A stretch of 64,000 bases of DNA from Lachnospiraceae bacterium (GTDB lineage Bacteria > Bacillota > Clostridia > Lachnospirales > Lachnospiraceae), in assembly GCA_016294075.1 (NCBI GenBank), contig JAEDCQ010000004.1, positions 45,212 to 109,211 on the forward strand, read 5' to 3'. The first letter of the stretch is position 1. Each line of letters opens with the position of its first letter. Below are positions 8,855-17,271 of this stretch, one piece after another. The position numbers were made by a program, and so were the translations under genes. Below the pieces are notes generated by a model that saw only the letters and a program-made list of their open reading frames with translations, did no database searches and was not told where the DNA came from.

Positions 8855-10612
8855 ATGGCTTTCGACGGAATAACTATTGCCGCCATTCAAAAAGAATTGG
8901 CAGATACTATAACAGACGGCAGAATCAGCAAGATTGCTCAGCCGGAACCGGATGAGCTGCTGCTTACAATAAAGACCCCCAATGGACAGCATAAGTTGAT
9001 TTTATCTGCAAACCCGTCTCTTCCGCTTGCATATTTGACAGAGGAAAACAAAGTAAGCCCCATAATGGCGCCTCCGTTCTGTATGCTTCTTCGCAAACAT
9101 ATACAAAACGGACGTATTATTTCGATTACACAGCCTGATTTTGAAAGAATACTTATTTTTGAAATTGAACACCTGAATGAGTTGGGCGATATCTGCCGCA
9201 AGCTGCTTATCGTGGAGCTCATGGGCAAATACAGCAACATTATCTTTACTACACCCGAGAAGGTTATAATTGATAGTATCAAGAGAATTTCCGCCGCAGT
9301 CAGCAGTGTCCGTGAAGTTTTACCCGGAAGAAACTATTTTATTCCTTCCGCCGAGGGGAAAATCAGTCCTGTTACAGCATCTAGAGATGATTTTTATGAA
9401 CGTGTTTTGCAAAAACATGAAGCATGCCATAAAGCACTGCTTTCCTCATACAACGGAATTTCACCTATGATTGCACATGAAATCTGTAATCTGGCAGACC
9501 TTTCCGATAATATGGCAAGCGAGCTTTGTGATACGGAAAAAGACAGGTTTTATCAGGCATTCTGCTCTGTTTTAAATAGGGTAAGAGAAAGAAAATTTAC
9601 ACCCTTTATATATTTTGAAAACAATATTCCGAAAGAATATTCCTGTATTCCTGTTTCTTCATATGATTCGGACACAAGTGTTTCTTACGCTTCCGTAAGC
9701 AGTCTGATTAGGGACTACTATTCCCAAAAAGAAAAGTACAGCCGCAGCCGTCAGAAATCTGCGGACCTTCGTAAAATTGTTTCTACCATTTTAGAGCGTG
9801 ATATTAAAAAATACGATATTCAATGCCGGCAGATAAAGGACACCGAAAAAATGGATACCTACCGCATATATGGTGAATTATTGCAGACATACGGGTATTC
9901 CATAGAAACGGGCTCAAAATCAGCTACCGTAGATAATTATTATACCAATGAACCAATCACGATTCCCTTGGATGAAACAAAGGCACCGCTTGAAAATGCA
10001 AAGCGTTATTTTGATAAATACGGCAAATGCAAGCGGACCAAAGAAGCTTTAACCGAATTAATCGTACAGGTTAAAGAGGAAATCACGTATCTGGAATCAA
10101 TAATGACTGCACTTGATATTGCGGAAAAAGAAGAAGACCTGAATCAGATTCGTGAAGAATTAATGGAATGCGGCTACATCAAAAGAAAAGGCGGCAAACG
10201 TAATGCCCCGTCCAAGCAACGTTTTACCAGCAAACCGTTTCACTATGTCAGCAGTGATGGTTTTGATATTTATGTCGGAAAAAACAATTATCAGAATGAT
10301 GAATTGACCTTTAAATTTGCTACCGGAAATGATTGGTGGTTCCATGCAAAAGGAATTCCGGGCTCCCACGTCATCTTAAAGGCAGGCGGTACAACAGACG
10401 GTCGGGAAATCCCTGATTCTACCTTTGAAGAAGCAGGCCGCCTTGCCGCCTATTATTCCAAAGGTCGTGGTCAGGAAAAAGTAGAGATTGATTATACGCC
10501 TAAGAAAAACATCAAAAAAACTCCGGGCGGAAAACCCGGCTTCGTAATCTACCATACCAATTATTCTATGAATATTGATTGCAATATTATGGGAATTAAG
10601 TTGGTGGAGTGA
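8855..10612 (+). CDS. rqcH: RqcH (Rqc2/NEMF homologue, NFACT/FbpA family)
   Basis: Bacterial Rqc2 homologue that binds obstructed 50S subunits carrying nascent chains and recruits alanyl-tRNA to add C-terminal Ala tails for degradation; older annotation is fibronectin/fibrinogen-binding protein. The NFACT-N domain spans about 1-260, a coiled-coil region about 280-450, and the NFACT-R domain about 455-560 with the conserved NDWWFHAKGIPGSHVIL. The 585-residue length is normal. It stands alone on the plus strand, with its own promoter and terminator. Confidence 0.93.
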   Translation: MAFDGITIAAIQKELADTITDGRISKIAQPEPDELLLTIKTPNGQHKLILSANPSLPLAYLTEENKVSPIMAPPFCMLLRKHIQNGRIISITQPDFERILIFEIEHLNELGDICRKLLIVELMGKYSNIIFTTPEKVIIDSIKRISAAVSSVREVLPGRNYFIPSAEGKISPVTASRDDFYERVLQKHEACHKALLSSYNGISPMIAHEICNLADLSDNMASELCDTEKDRFYQAFCSVLNRVRERKFTPFIYFENNIPKEYSCIPVSSYDSDTSVSYASVSSLIRDYYSQKEKYSRSRQKSADLRKIVSTILERDIKKYDIQCRQIKDTEKMDTYRIYGELLQTYGYSIETGSKSATVDNYYTNEPITIPLDETKAPLENAKRYFDKYGKCKRTKEALTELIVQVKEEITYLESIMTALDIAEKEEDLNQIREELMECGYIKRKGGKRNAPSKQRFTSKPFHYVSSDGFDIYVGKNNYQNDELTFKFATGNDWWFHAKGIPGSHVILKAGGTTDGREIPDSTFEEAGRLAAYYSKGRGQEKVEIDYTPKKNIKKTPGGKPGFVIYHTNYSMNIDCNIMGIKLVE

Positions 10613-10667
10613 TAAGGAAATTGTCTTTCTTAATCTTAGTATAAAGGTCTTTTATGCATTTAATACC

Positions 10668-10707
10668 GTCCTCCAACCGTTAGATTTTTGTCTAACGATT
10701 GGAGGAC
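10668..10707 (+). terminator. Strong hairpin terminator after rqcH
   Basis: Two 17-base arms (10668-10684 and 10691-10707) pair with a single C/A mismatch around a six-base TTTTTG loop, followed by a T-rich tract. It ends rqcH transcription. The unusually long stem is not obviously related to the 63-bp repeats that follow. Confidence 0.75.
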
Positions 10708-10716
10708 GTCTTCTTA

Positions 10717-10750
10717 TATTAATATTAAGGTTGTATTAATATTAAGGTTG
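10717..10750. repeat. 17-bp perfect tandem duplication
   Basis: The unit TATTAATATTAAGGTTG occurs twice back to back (10717-10733, 10734-10750) with no mismatch. It lies just after the rqcH terminator and marks the left edge of the repeat-rich island. Confidence 0.9.
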
Positions 10751-10822
10751 ATAATTGTTCTTCACAATCAATATATTTCATTTATATGCGGTTACTTCCA
10801 CCATTTTTTAGGTGCCTGTTTG

Positions 10823-11052
10823 ACTTAACATAGCGGTTTCTGGCTTGTTTGGATTATTTCCCGCTACTTTCGTGTAACTTGTTTTGCGTGAAGTGGCGAT
10901 TTCTGGCTTGTTTTGGTTGTTTCCCGCCACTTTCATGTGACTTGTTTTGCGTGAAGTGGCGATTTTTGACTTGTTTTGGTTGTTTTCCACTACTTTCATG
11001 TGACTTGTTTTTCTTGATGTGGGAGGATTCTTGCTTACTTATTTGTTTTCCG
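10823..11052. repeat. 63-bp hairpin repeat array A (three units plus a decayed one)
   Basis: Homologous units begin at stem positions 10831, 10894 and 10957, spaced exactly 63 bp; a fourth, decayed unit runs to about 11052. Each unit has a left stem arm (TAGCGG, or AAGTGGCG), a T/G-rich loop of about 24-26 bases, a right arm (CCGCTA, or CGCCACTT), and a roughly 25-base linker resembling CTTTCATGTGACTTGTTTTG. Unit 2 has a perfect 8-bp stem. Unit 3 has lost part of the right arm. A related array lies at 12487-12775, on the other side of the nuclease-like gene. Confidence 0.9.
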
Positions 11053-11612
11053 GTATTTCATCATATATTAAAAACTACAAAATTCACGAATAATCCGTAT
11101 AAAAGAACATAAATGCCATATTAATGTCCGCAGAATTCCTGACAAAAAGTACTGATAAAGAGAAGTGATGGTTTAAAATATGGAGAAATCTATTGAATAG
11201 ACTGCTCCACGCAATTACTTTATTATATATCCTTTAGCAATTCTTTTATTCACTTTTCCCGATTCTTTCTCAACTCAATAAATATCATAAAAGCACCTTC
11301 TCCGTCTCGTCTATACATTTCTATAACCATAAACATATAAATAGTCTTTTTTACATATTAATTAAATGGTCCTAATTATTTTTTTACACATTTCATGTTA
11401 TACAAAATGTGCTTTGCATCTGTTACCCTATCCCTTGTATTACCCTGTTTCCCACAACAATTCCATATTAAACAATACCCGCCGGCTAGAGAGCTTTCAG
11501 CTTGATAAAATGAAAATATTTTGATGTTATCTGATGTTATTCCGATATTAGTTCGTCATGATTTCCTTCAAAAAAATAGTTACCACAACTTCATTACGAC
11601 ATATACTCTAAT
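11053..11612. other. AT-rich non-coding stretch inside the repeat island
   Basis: About 560 bases without a supported open frame, RNA gene or clear promoter. It is AT-rich, lies downstream of the nuclease-like gene, and shows only short scattered repeats such as two TGATGTTAT copies near 11525-11541. Confidence 0.5.
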
Positions 11613-12470
11613 TTAGGAATAAATGCTGTTAGATTTTTTCAATAATACATGCTCTATTGTCCTATCAATGTCCTTTGTACTTAATGGCATACTTGTGGAT
11701 TCAACAGTAAGAATAAGATTATCACCCAATATAATGCCATTCTTTTCATATTCTGCTATTTTCTTTAAGTTGTATGAGACATAATCAATGTCTCCCATTT
11801 TTCCCAGATGTTCCCAGTATTTGATATCTCTTGTTTTAGAATTAAGTATTGTAAAATCCGGATATCTTATGTTTCCATTTGCTAATTTTATAGGGCATTC
11901 ATATTTATATGGAATTCCATAATGCAGTAAAGAATTCGCAATCAACACTTCACTCTTTGACCTCATTCTTTCGCCTTTTTCTGAATAGAATTCCGTTTTA
12001 TCATATTCTTCAAACCTATGTCCAGCATACGATTCTTTCATCCATATTTCTTCAAATGTTTTATCATCCACATTAACTGGTTTAATCAGTCTTTTTATTC
12101 CTGCATTTAAACCACAAAACGTATTCATAATAGAATCTTCTATTCCTATTGCCTGTATCTTAACAAGTTTCGAATGCTCTTTCTTAATCTGTTTTAAAAG
12201 AATTTCATAGTATTTCTTTTGTGCCAATTCATCTCTTAATTTACTATTTGACTTTCCCAAATACTCTCCATGCTTTTCTTTTCCTGTTTTTCTCATATAA
12301 TATCGAAAGCTATTTGAATTATGACCTTTATATGCAGAAATATTTCCTTCCGGCATCTTCTCGATTTTCTCCTCTATATAAGCTTCCATTTTTTCTAAAT
12401 ATTCTTTCCTTTTTGAAATCAATGGATTAATATCAAATTCTGATATTGTCATTCTACTTGGTATACTCAT
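11613..12470 (-). CDS. PD-(D/E)XK nuclease-like protein flanked by 63-bp repeats
   Basis: Function unknown. The 285-residue product has a charged N-terminal helical region (about 15-105; includes SAYKGHNSNSFRYYMRKTG, then LAQKKYYEILLKQI) and a C-terminal domain with a PD-(D/E)XK-like layout: E174 in RSKSE, P204-D205 in YPDFTIL, and E220 in YWEHLG. The usual lysine after the glutamate is replaced by H221. Similar stand-alone hypothetical proteins occur in Clostridia (from memory, not searched). A good AAGGAGG RBS sits 7 bases before the ATG, so it is probably translated. Repeat arrays lie on both sides, and its promoter must lie in or near array B. Confidence 0.65.
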   Translation of the reverse strand: MSIPSRMTISEFDINPLISKRKEYLEKMEAYIEEKIEKMPEGNISAYKGHNSNSFRYYMRKTGKEKHGEYLGKSNSKLRDELAQKKYYEILLKQIKKEHSKLVKIQAIGIEDSIMNTFCGLNAGIKRLIKPVNVDDKTFEEIWMKESYAGHRFEEYDKTEFYSEKGERMRSKSEVLIANSLLHYGIPYKYECPIKLANGNIRYPDFTILNSKTRDIKYWEHLGKMGDIDYVSYNLKKIAEYEKNGIILGDNLILTVESTSMPLSTKDIDRTIEHVLLKKSNSIYS

Positions 12471-12486
12471 AACATTCCTCCTTTTT

Positions 12487-12775
12487 TGCTAATGCTTGCT
12501 TCTTTTGCCGGATTCTCGCTACTCCTATATGATTTGTTTGACCTAATATAGCGGAGTTTAGCTTGTTAGGATGATTTCCCGCTACTTTGACATGACTCAA
12601 GTATCTTTACATAGCGGATTCTGATTTGATTTTGATGTTTCCCGCTATACCTGCCTGACTTCAGCTTCTTGAATTAGCGGATTTTGGGTTCTTTTGCTGA
12701 TTTCCCGCTACTTTGACGCGACTCAAGTACCTTTACATAGCGGATTCTGATTTGATTTTGATGTTTCCCGCAATA
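12487..12775. repeat. 63-bp hairpin repeat array B (four units plus a decayed one)
   Basis: Left arms TAGCGG begin at 12549, 12612, 12675 and 12738, exactly 63 bp apart, each matched by CCGCTA about 30 bases on (12579, 12642, 12705); in the last unit the right arm is degraded to CCGCAA. A decayed unit precedes at 12487-12548. Units 2 and 4, and units 1 and 3, are most alike, so a 126-bp two-unit block was duplicated. Loop and linker resemble array A (TTGATTTTGATGTTTCCCGC versus TTGTTTTGGTTGTTTCCCGC). Confidence 0.92.
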
Positions 12776-12952
12776 ATGCACATACAGTTTGCACTATTGC
12801 AGAAAACATTCTTTTTTGAATTTAAGATTTAAGATAAGAAAATAAATCACACATTTTTTCAGATAGGTAAATTCAATACTTCCTCTTTACCTTATCAACT
12901 TATCATATACTGCTCACTAAACACATATGTTCACAAATATACTACTTTAACA

Positions 12953-13042
12953 ATCAATCTTGTTTTGATCAACCTTATTTTGACCAATTCTATTTTAATC
13001 AATCTTATTTTGATCAATCTCGTTTTGATTAATCATGCTTTG
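12953..13042. repeat. 15-bp minisatellite, six copies
   Basis: Six tandem imperfect copies of ATCAATCTTATTTTG, each exactly 15 bp, fill 12953-13042. Copies differ by one to four substitutions and no indels. The tract is non-coding, between array B and glgA. The rest of 12776-13229 is AT-rich except for a GC-richer tail at about 13110-13229 with no assigned function. Confidence 0.9.
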
Positions 13043-13229
13043 GTTTTATACACTTAAACATATATTGTATGCTGCAAAACTTTACATACTATCCAACAAA
13101 CTAAACATGTACCAAATTAAGCCCCATGTACTTCATACGCTTTGAGGTTGAACCGATCAACCAGATCCGAACAGTTGCACAAACCACTCTCCTGTGTTGG
13201 CAAATCCAATGTTTAGGCTGGTTTCAGTC

Positions 13230-14675
13230 TTACCCAATCAGCCAGTCGTACATTTCCTGATATTTTGCGGCTGATGCAAACCATGAGAAATCTGCCGCCA
13301 TACCACGGTCAATAATCTTGTTCCATTCACGTTTCTTGTCATAATAGATATGCTCCGCATACCGGATTGTCTGAAGCATCTCATGTGCATTGTAATTTCT
13401 GAATGAGAAACCTGTACCTGTGTTCTCGTATTCATTATATGGCATAACTGTATCCTTCAGGCCGCCTGTCTCACGTACAATCGGAACGGTTCCGTAACGA
13501 AGCGACATCAACTGGGATAATCCGCACGGCTCAAATAATGACGGCATCAGGAATGCATCACATGCGGCATAAATCTTATGCGACATTGCCTCAGAATAAT
13601 AAATATTGGCACTGACCTTATTTCCGTATTTCCAATCGAAATGCCGGAACATGTTCTCGTACCTTTCATCACCGGTACCTAAAACAACCAACTGTATCTT
13701 ATCCCCGCACAGTTCATCCATGACATAAGCAATTAAATCAAAGCCCTTCTGGTCTGTCAAACGCGATACAATACCAATCATCATCGTACCGGCATCCTTT
13801 TCCAGTCCCAGTTCTTCCTGTAATTTCAGCTTATTTTTAATCTTTTCCTTACGGAAATCACGTGCATTATAATTCTGGAAAATATATGTATCGGTGGCGG
13901 GATCAAATACATCATAGTCGATGCCGTTTACAATACCACGAAGATCATGTGCACGGGCATTCATTAATCCATCCAATCCTTCCCCATAAAAAGGTGTCTT
14001 GATTTCCTGTGCATATGTATCACTTACCGTCGTAATAGCATCTGCAAATACAAGTCCTCCCTTTAATAAATTGGCATCCTTATATGCCTCCAGCTTATCT
14101 GGAGCAAAATAATAGTCGGATAATCCCGTAATCTCCCTTACTTCTTTGACAGACCATTTCCCCTGAAACTTCAGATTATGAATAGTCATAACTGATTTTA
14201 TTCCACGGAAAAATTCATTACCTGCAAAGCGTTCCTTCAGATAAACGGGAATCAATCCTGTCTGCCAATCATGACAATGAATCAAATCCGGTCTGAAGTC
14301 AATCAGCGGAAGCGCAGATAATGCAGCCTTTGAAAAGAAAGCAAATTTTTCAATTTCATATAACGCATCATCACAATACGGACGGTTACCGCCAAAATAT
14401 CCTTCGTTATCAATAAAATAAAAAGTGATACCATCATATACAGCCTTAAGAATTCCAACGTATACATTACGCCAATGGAAATCCATATAGAAGTGCTGCT
14501 GATACTCCAACATATCTTTATATTCCTGCTTCATACAGGTATACTTTGGTAAAATCACGCGGATATCGTAATACTCTTTATCAATACATTTCGGAAGAGA
14601 GCCGACAACATCTGCCAAACCACCCGTTTTAATAAAAGGTACCCCCTCCGATGCTACAAATAATATCTTTTTCAT
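13230..14675 (-). CDS. glgA: Glycogen synthase (ADP-glucose type)
   Basis: Transfers glucose from ADP-glucose to the growing alpha-1,4-glucan. GT5 family signatures are intact: the N-terminal KTGGLADVVGSLP loop, HCHDWQTGLIPVYL, VNGIDYDVFDP and the C-terminal SLFEPCGLSQLMSLRYGT. I start at the ATG at 14675, because GGAGG lies 7 bases upstream and the product then begins MKKILFVASE like its relatives; an upstream ATG at 14693 has no such site. The product is 481 residues. Other glycogen genes are not in the window. Confidence 0.96.
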   Translation of the reverse strand: MKKILFVASEGVPFIKTGGLADVVGSLPKCIDKEYYDIRVILPKYTCMKQEYKDMLEYQQHFYMDFHWRNVYVGILKAVYDGITFYFIDNEGYFGGNRPYCDDALYEIEKFAFFSKAALSALPLIDFRPDLIHCHDWQTGLIPVYLKERFAGNEFFRGIKSVMTIHNLKFQGKWSVKEVREITGLSDYYFAPDKLEAYKDANLLKGGLVFADAITTVSDTYAQEIKTPFYGEGLDGLMNARAHDLRGIVNGIDYDVFDPATDTYIFQNYNARDFRKEKIKNKLKLQEELGLEKDAGTMMIGIVSRLTDQKGFDLIAYVMDELCGDKIQLVVLGTGDERYENMFRHFDWKYGNKVSANIYYSEAMSHKIYAACDAFLMPSLFEPCGLSQLMSLRYGTVPIVRETGGLKDTVMPYNEYENTGTGFSFRNYNAHEMLQTIRYAEHIYYDKKREWNKIIDRGMAADFSWFASAAKYQEMYDWLIG

Positions 14676-14827
14676 TCCGTTTCCTCCAAACACTATGTAT
14701 TCTTACATTTATTGCGAAATGTTTTAATACTGTTTCGATTTTATCCATTTTGCTTAAATATTCTGATAATTTATAGTATACATCATTTTCATAGTCTTTG
14801 AAAGAATAATTTCATTTTCTTTTCAGC

Positions 14828-15403
14828 TTATCTGTATGAAAGGCGTATTTTATCTGCAATTAACGCGATAAATTCTGAATTGGTAGGTTTTCCCTTCCCC
14901 GTACTGATTGTGTAACCGAATAAAGCATTTAACGTTTCCATTCTTCCTCTGTTCCATGCTACTTCGATTGCATGACGGATTGCACGTTCTACCCTGCTAG
15001 GTGTTGTATCAAAATTTTTTGCAATGGTGGGATACAGGACCTTTGTTATAGAGCTTAACATGTCAATATCCCTGACCGACATCATAATCGCTTCCCTTAA
15101 ATACTGATATCCTTTTATATGTGCAGGTACACCTATCTCATGAATCATATCTGTAACATCTTTTTCCAAATCATATTTTATTGTACTCTGCATTTTCCCT
15201 GACGGATTTTCATTCTTCAAATCCTCCGGAGCAATTATTATTCCCCTATTTTCCTCTTTTGATATCATTTTTTGTGCTGTCATGGCAGAATTTCCCGGGA
15301 CAGTTATCATAATCTGAAATTCCTTATCAGTATTCATTAAATCGGATAGTATTTTATACATTCTTTCATCATCACGTTTTGTCGTAACCTTTAGCTGTTC
15401 CAT
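14828..15403 (-). CDS. Spo0A-like DNA-binding protein lacking the receiver domain
   Basis: Residues about 80-191 match the DNA-binding domain of Spo0A, the master sporulation regulator, including EIGVPAHIKGYQYLREAI and the recognition-helix segment TTPSRVERAIRHAIEVAWNRG, ending KPTNSEFIALIADKIRL. Residues 1-79 do not contain a response-regulator receiver: there is no acidic pocket, phospho-acceptor Asp or conserved Lys. A TGA stop lies directly before the ATG in frame, so no longer form exists. The RBS is weak (AAAGGTGTGG). It may be a constitutive or competing Spo0A paralogue; its monocistronic setting between glgA and purC is unlike the usual spoIVB-spo0A pair. Confidence 0.85.
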   Translation of the reverse strand: MEQLKVTTKRDDERMYKILSDLMNTDKEFQIMITVPGNSAMTAQKMISKEENRGIIIAPEDLKNENPSGKMQSTIKYDLEKDVTDMIHEIGVPAHIKGYQYLREAIMMSVRDIDMLSSITKVLYPTIAKNFDTTPSRVERAIRHAIEVAWNRGRMETLNALFGYTISTGKGKPTNSEFIALIADKIRLSYR

Positions 15404-15673
15404 TCAACTACCACACCTTTCAATATTTTTAGTGATTTTTCAACTTTTTATTTGCAAAATTGATTATAAAAAAGGATATCTCTCCTTTCAACTCACATTT
15501 ATCGCAGGAATAAACATGATAAAACAAAATACCTCGATATCCAAAATATTTTTACTCTTTCTTCTATTTTTTTATATCTCTAGAATTGTGCCCACGCAGA
15601 TTTTGTGATAAAGTATCTCTGTTAAGAAATAAAATCCACAACATTATTCCATACGGAAGGGAGAAACGTGAGC

Positions 15674-16357
15674 ATGAAGAAGATTTACGAGGGAAAGACA
15701 AAAGACGTATTCAGTCTTGACAACGGAAATGTATTACTCAAATTCAAAGACGATTGTACCGGAAAAGACGGTGTATTTGATCCGGGTGAGAACTCTGTCG
15801 GATTGACAATTGAAGGAATCGGTAAAGCAAATTTACAGACTTCTATCCACTACTTTGAATTATTAAAAAAGGCGGGTATTAAAACCCACTATGTAAGTGC
15901 CAATGTTGAAGAAGCTACTATGGAGGTTCTTCCTGCAACTGTATTCGGACACGGCTTGGAAGTTATCTGTCGTCTGGTTGCAACAGGAAGCTTTATCCGC
16001 AGATATGGTGAATATATGAAGGATGGCACTGTTTTGGATGGTGGCTATGTAGAATGTACTTTCAAAAACGACGCTTTAGGCGATCCATTAGTTACATGCG
16101 AAGGTCTTGCAGCTTTGGGGATCATGACACCGGAAATGTTTGCAAGTATGAAAGAACAGACATTAAAAATCACAAAGATTGTTGCAGAAGATTTAAAATC
16201 CATCGGTCTTGATCTCTGGGATATTAAATTTGAATTTGGTTACAACAACAACGAAGTAATCCTGATTGATGAAATTGCTTCCGGTAACATGCGTGTTTAT
16301 AAAGACGGTAAGATTGTTGAGCCTGTTGAACTGACAAAATTAATTTTAAACCGCTAG
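15674..16357 (+). CDS. purC: Phosphoribosylaminoimidazole-succinocarboxamide synthase
   Basis: SAICAR synthase joins CAIR and aspartate with ATP in purine biosynthesis. The product begins MKKIYEGKTKDVF and carries the family segments VICRLVATGSFIRRYG and DLWDIKFEFGYNNNEVILIDEIASGNMRV. At 227 residues it is full length. A GTG lies two codons upstream (15668), but the GAAGGGAG site is better spaced for the ATG at 15674. It is monocistronic here, with no other pur gene nearby. The 264-base upstream region shows a weak possible promoter (TTGTGC, 17 bases, TAAAGT) and no purine riboswitch that I recognise. Confidence 0.95.
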   Translation: MKKIYEGKTKDVFSLDNGNVLLKFKDDCTGKDGVFDPGENSVGLTIEGIGKANLQTSIHYFELLKKAGIKTHYVSANVEEATMEVLPATVFGHGLEVICRLVATGSFIRRYGEYMKDGTVLDGGYVECTFKNDALGDPLVTCEGLAALGIMTPEMFASMKEQTLKITKIVAEDLKSIGLDLWDIKFEFGYNNNEVILIDEIASGNMRVYKDGKIVEPVELTKLILNR

Positions 16358-16433
16358 ATTTAAAACCATTTTCGATACACGCTTCAAGCTGTTCGGTTAA
16401 TGCAGGCATTGCACACTTTTAGTCGTTTAACTC

Positions 16434-16467
16434 AAAAATCCGCTGGGTATTTCCCAACGGATTTTTT
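16434..16467. terminator. Bidirectional terminator between purC and coaX
   Basis: AAAAATCCGCTGGG, a short TATTT loop and CCCAACGGATTTTTT form a stem with a T-run on both strands, placed between convergent purC and coaX. Confidence 0.85.
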
Positions 16468-16474
16468 GTTTTTG

Positions 16475-17248
16475 TTAATATATGTTTTTTTCGTATATAA
16501 TCCATAGACCTTTTAATAGTAAGTCCTCATCCAGAATAATATCTTTTTTGCAGAACGGAACAATTTTTTTTGCCAGACCACCGGTCGCTACTACTGTCGC
16601 TTTCATTCCGAGTTCATCCTCTATTCTGTCAATAATACCATCTAATGCACCGGCATTGCTGTAAAGCACACCGCTTTTCATACATTCAATTGTATTTTTC
16701 CCAATGATGCGTTTAGGTTCTTCAATACCGATACTGCTTAACTGCGATGCATGTTGTGTCAACGCATCCAATGAAACACGAACTCCCGGCAGAATCATAC
16801 CGCCAATGTACTGCTTCTCTGCATCTACAACAGATGCCGTTGTTGCTGTTCCCATATCGATAATGATGAGCGGCACCGGATACTCAGCTATTCCTGCTAC
16901 GGCATCCGCCACCAAATCAGCACCCAGTTGTCCCGGATTATCCATCTTTATATTAAGACCTGTTTTAACTCCCGGTCCCAATACCATAACCTTTGCGTTC
17001 GGACCGATAACCTTCTCCGCCGCAAGCTTTGCGATATTTGTAATCTGTGGTACAACAGATGAAATAATACATCCCTCAATATCCTTCGGATGTATCCGGT
17101 AAAGATCAAGAACTGTCTTAATGTCTACCGCATATTCCAATTCCGTCTTTGTTCTGACTGTGGACAATCTCTCAATAAAATAGGTTTTTTCTTTATCAAT
17201 ACAACCAATTACAATATTGGTATTACCAATATCCAGCGCTATAATCAT
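16475..17248 (-). CDS. coaX: Type III pantothenate kinase
   Basis: Phosphorylates pantothenate in the first step of CoA synthesis. The product starts MIIALDIGNTNIVIG (phosphate-binding loop) and has GADLVADAVAG and IIDMGTATTASVVD, signatures of the CoaX (acetate and sugar kinase fold) class. The 257 residues are complete. It is the last gene of coaBC-ECF component-coaX, a group that would import pantothenate and convert it to phosphopantetheine. Confidence 0.95.
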   Translation of the reverse strand: MIIALDIGNTNIVIGCIDKEKTYFIERLSTVRTKTELEYAVDIKTVLDLYRIHPKDIEGCIISSVVPQITNIAKLAAEKVIGPNAKVMVLGPGVKTGLNIKMDNPGQLGADLVADAVAGIAEYPVPLIIIDMGTATTASVVDAEKQYIGGMILPGVRVSLDALTQHASQLSSIGIEEPKRIIGKNTIECMKSGVLYSNAGALDGIIDRIEDELGMKATVVATGGLAKKIVPFCKKDIILDEDLLLKGLWIIYEKNIY

Positions 17249-17271
17249 AATCCGTCTCCAAAAACTACTTC

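Noticed and set aside
10808..10999. Minus-strand 63-codon frame made of 21-residue repeats (KVAGNNQNKPEIATSRKTS-like), and a plus-strand 87-codon frame in the same place
   Set aside because: 63 is a multiple of three, so any open unit gives an open repeat frame. The equivalent frame in array B is broken by stop codons, there is no RBS, and the stems are conserved by pairing. I treat it as structured DNA, not a protein gene.
10823..12775. CRISPR array
   Set aside because: The units are similar over their whole 63 bp with no unique spacers and no cas genes are present.
15404..15667. Purine riboswitch ahead of purC
   Set aside because: No pairing or conserved core of a guanine/adenine aptamer could be recognised; only a weak promoter-like sequence is seen.
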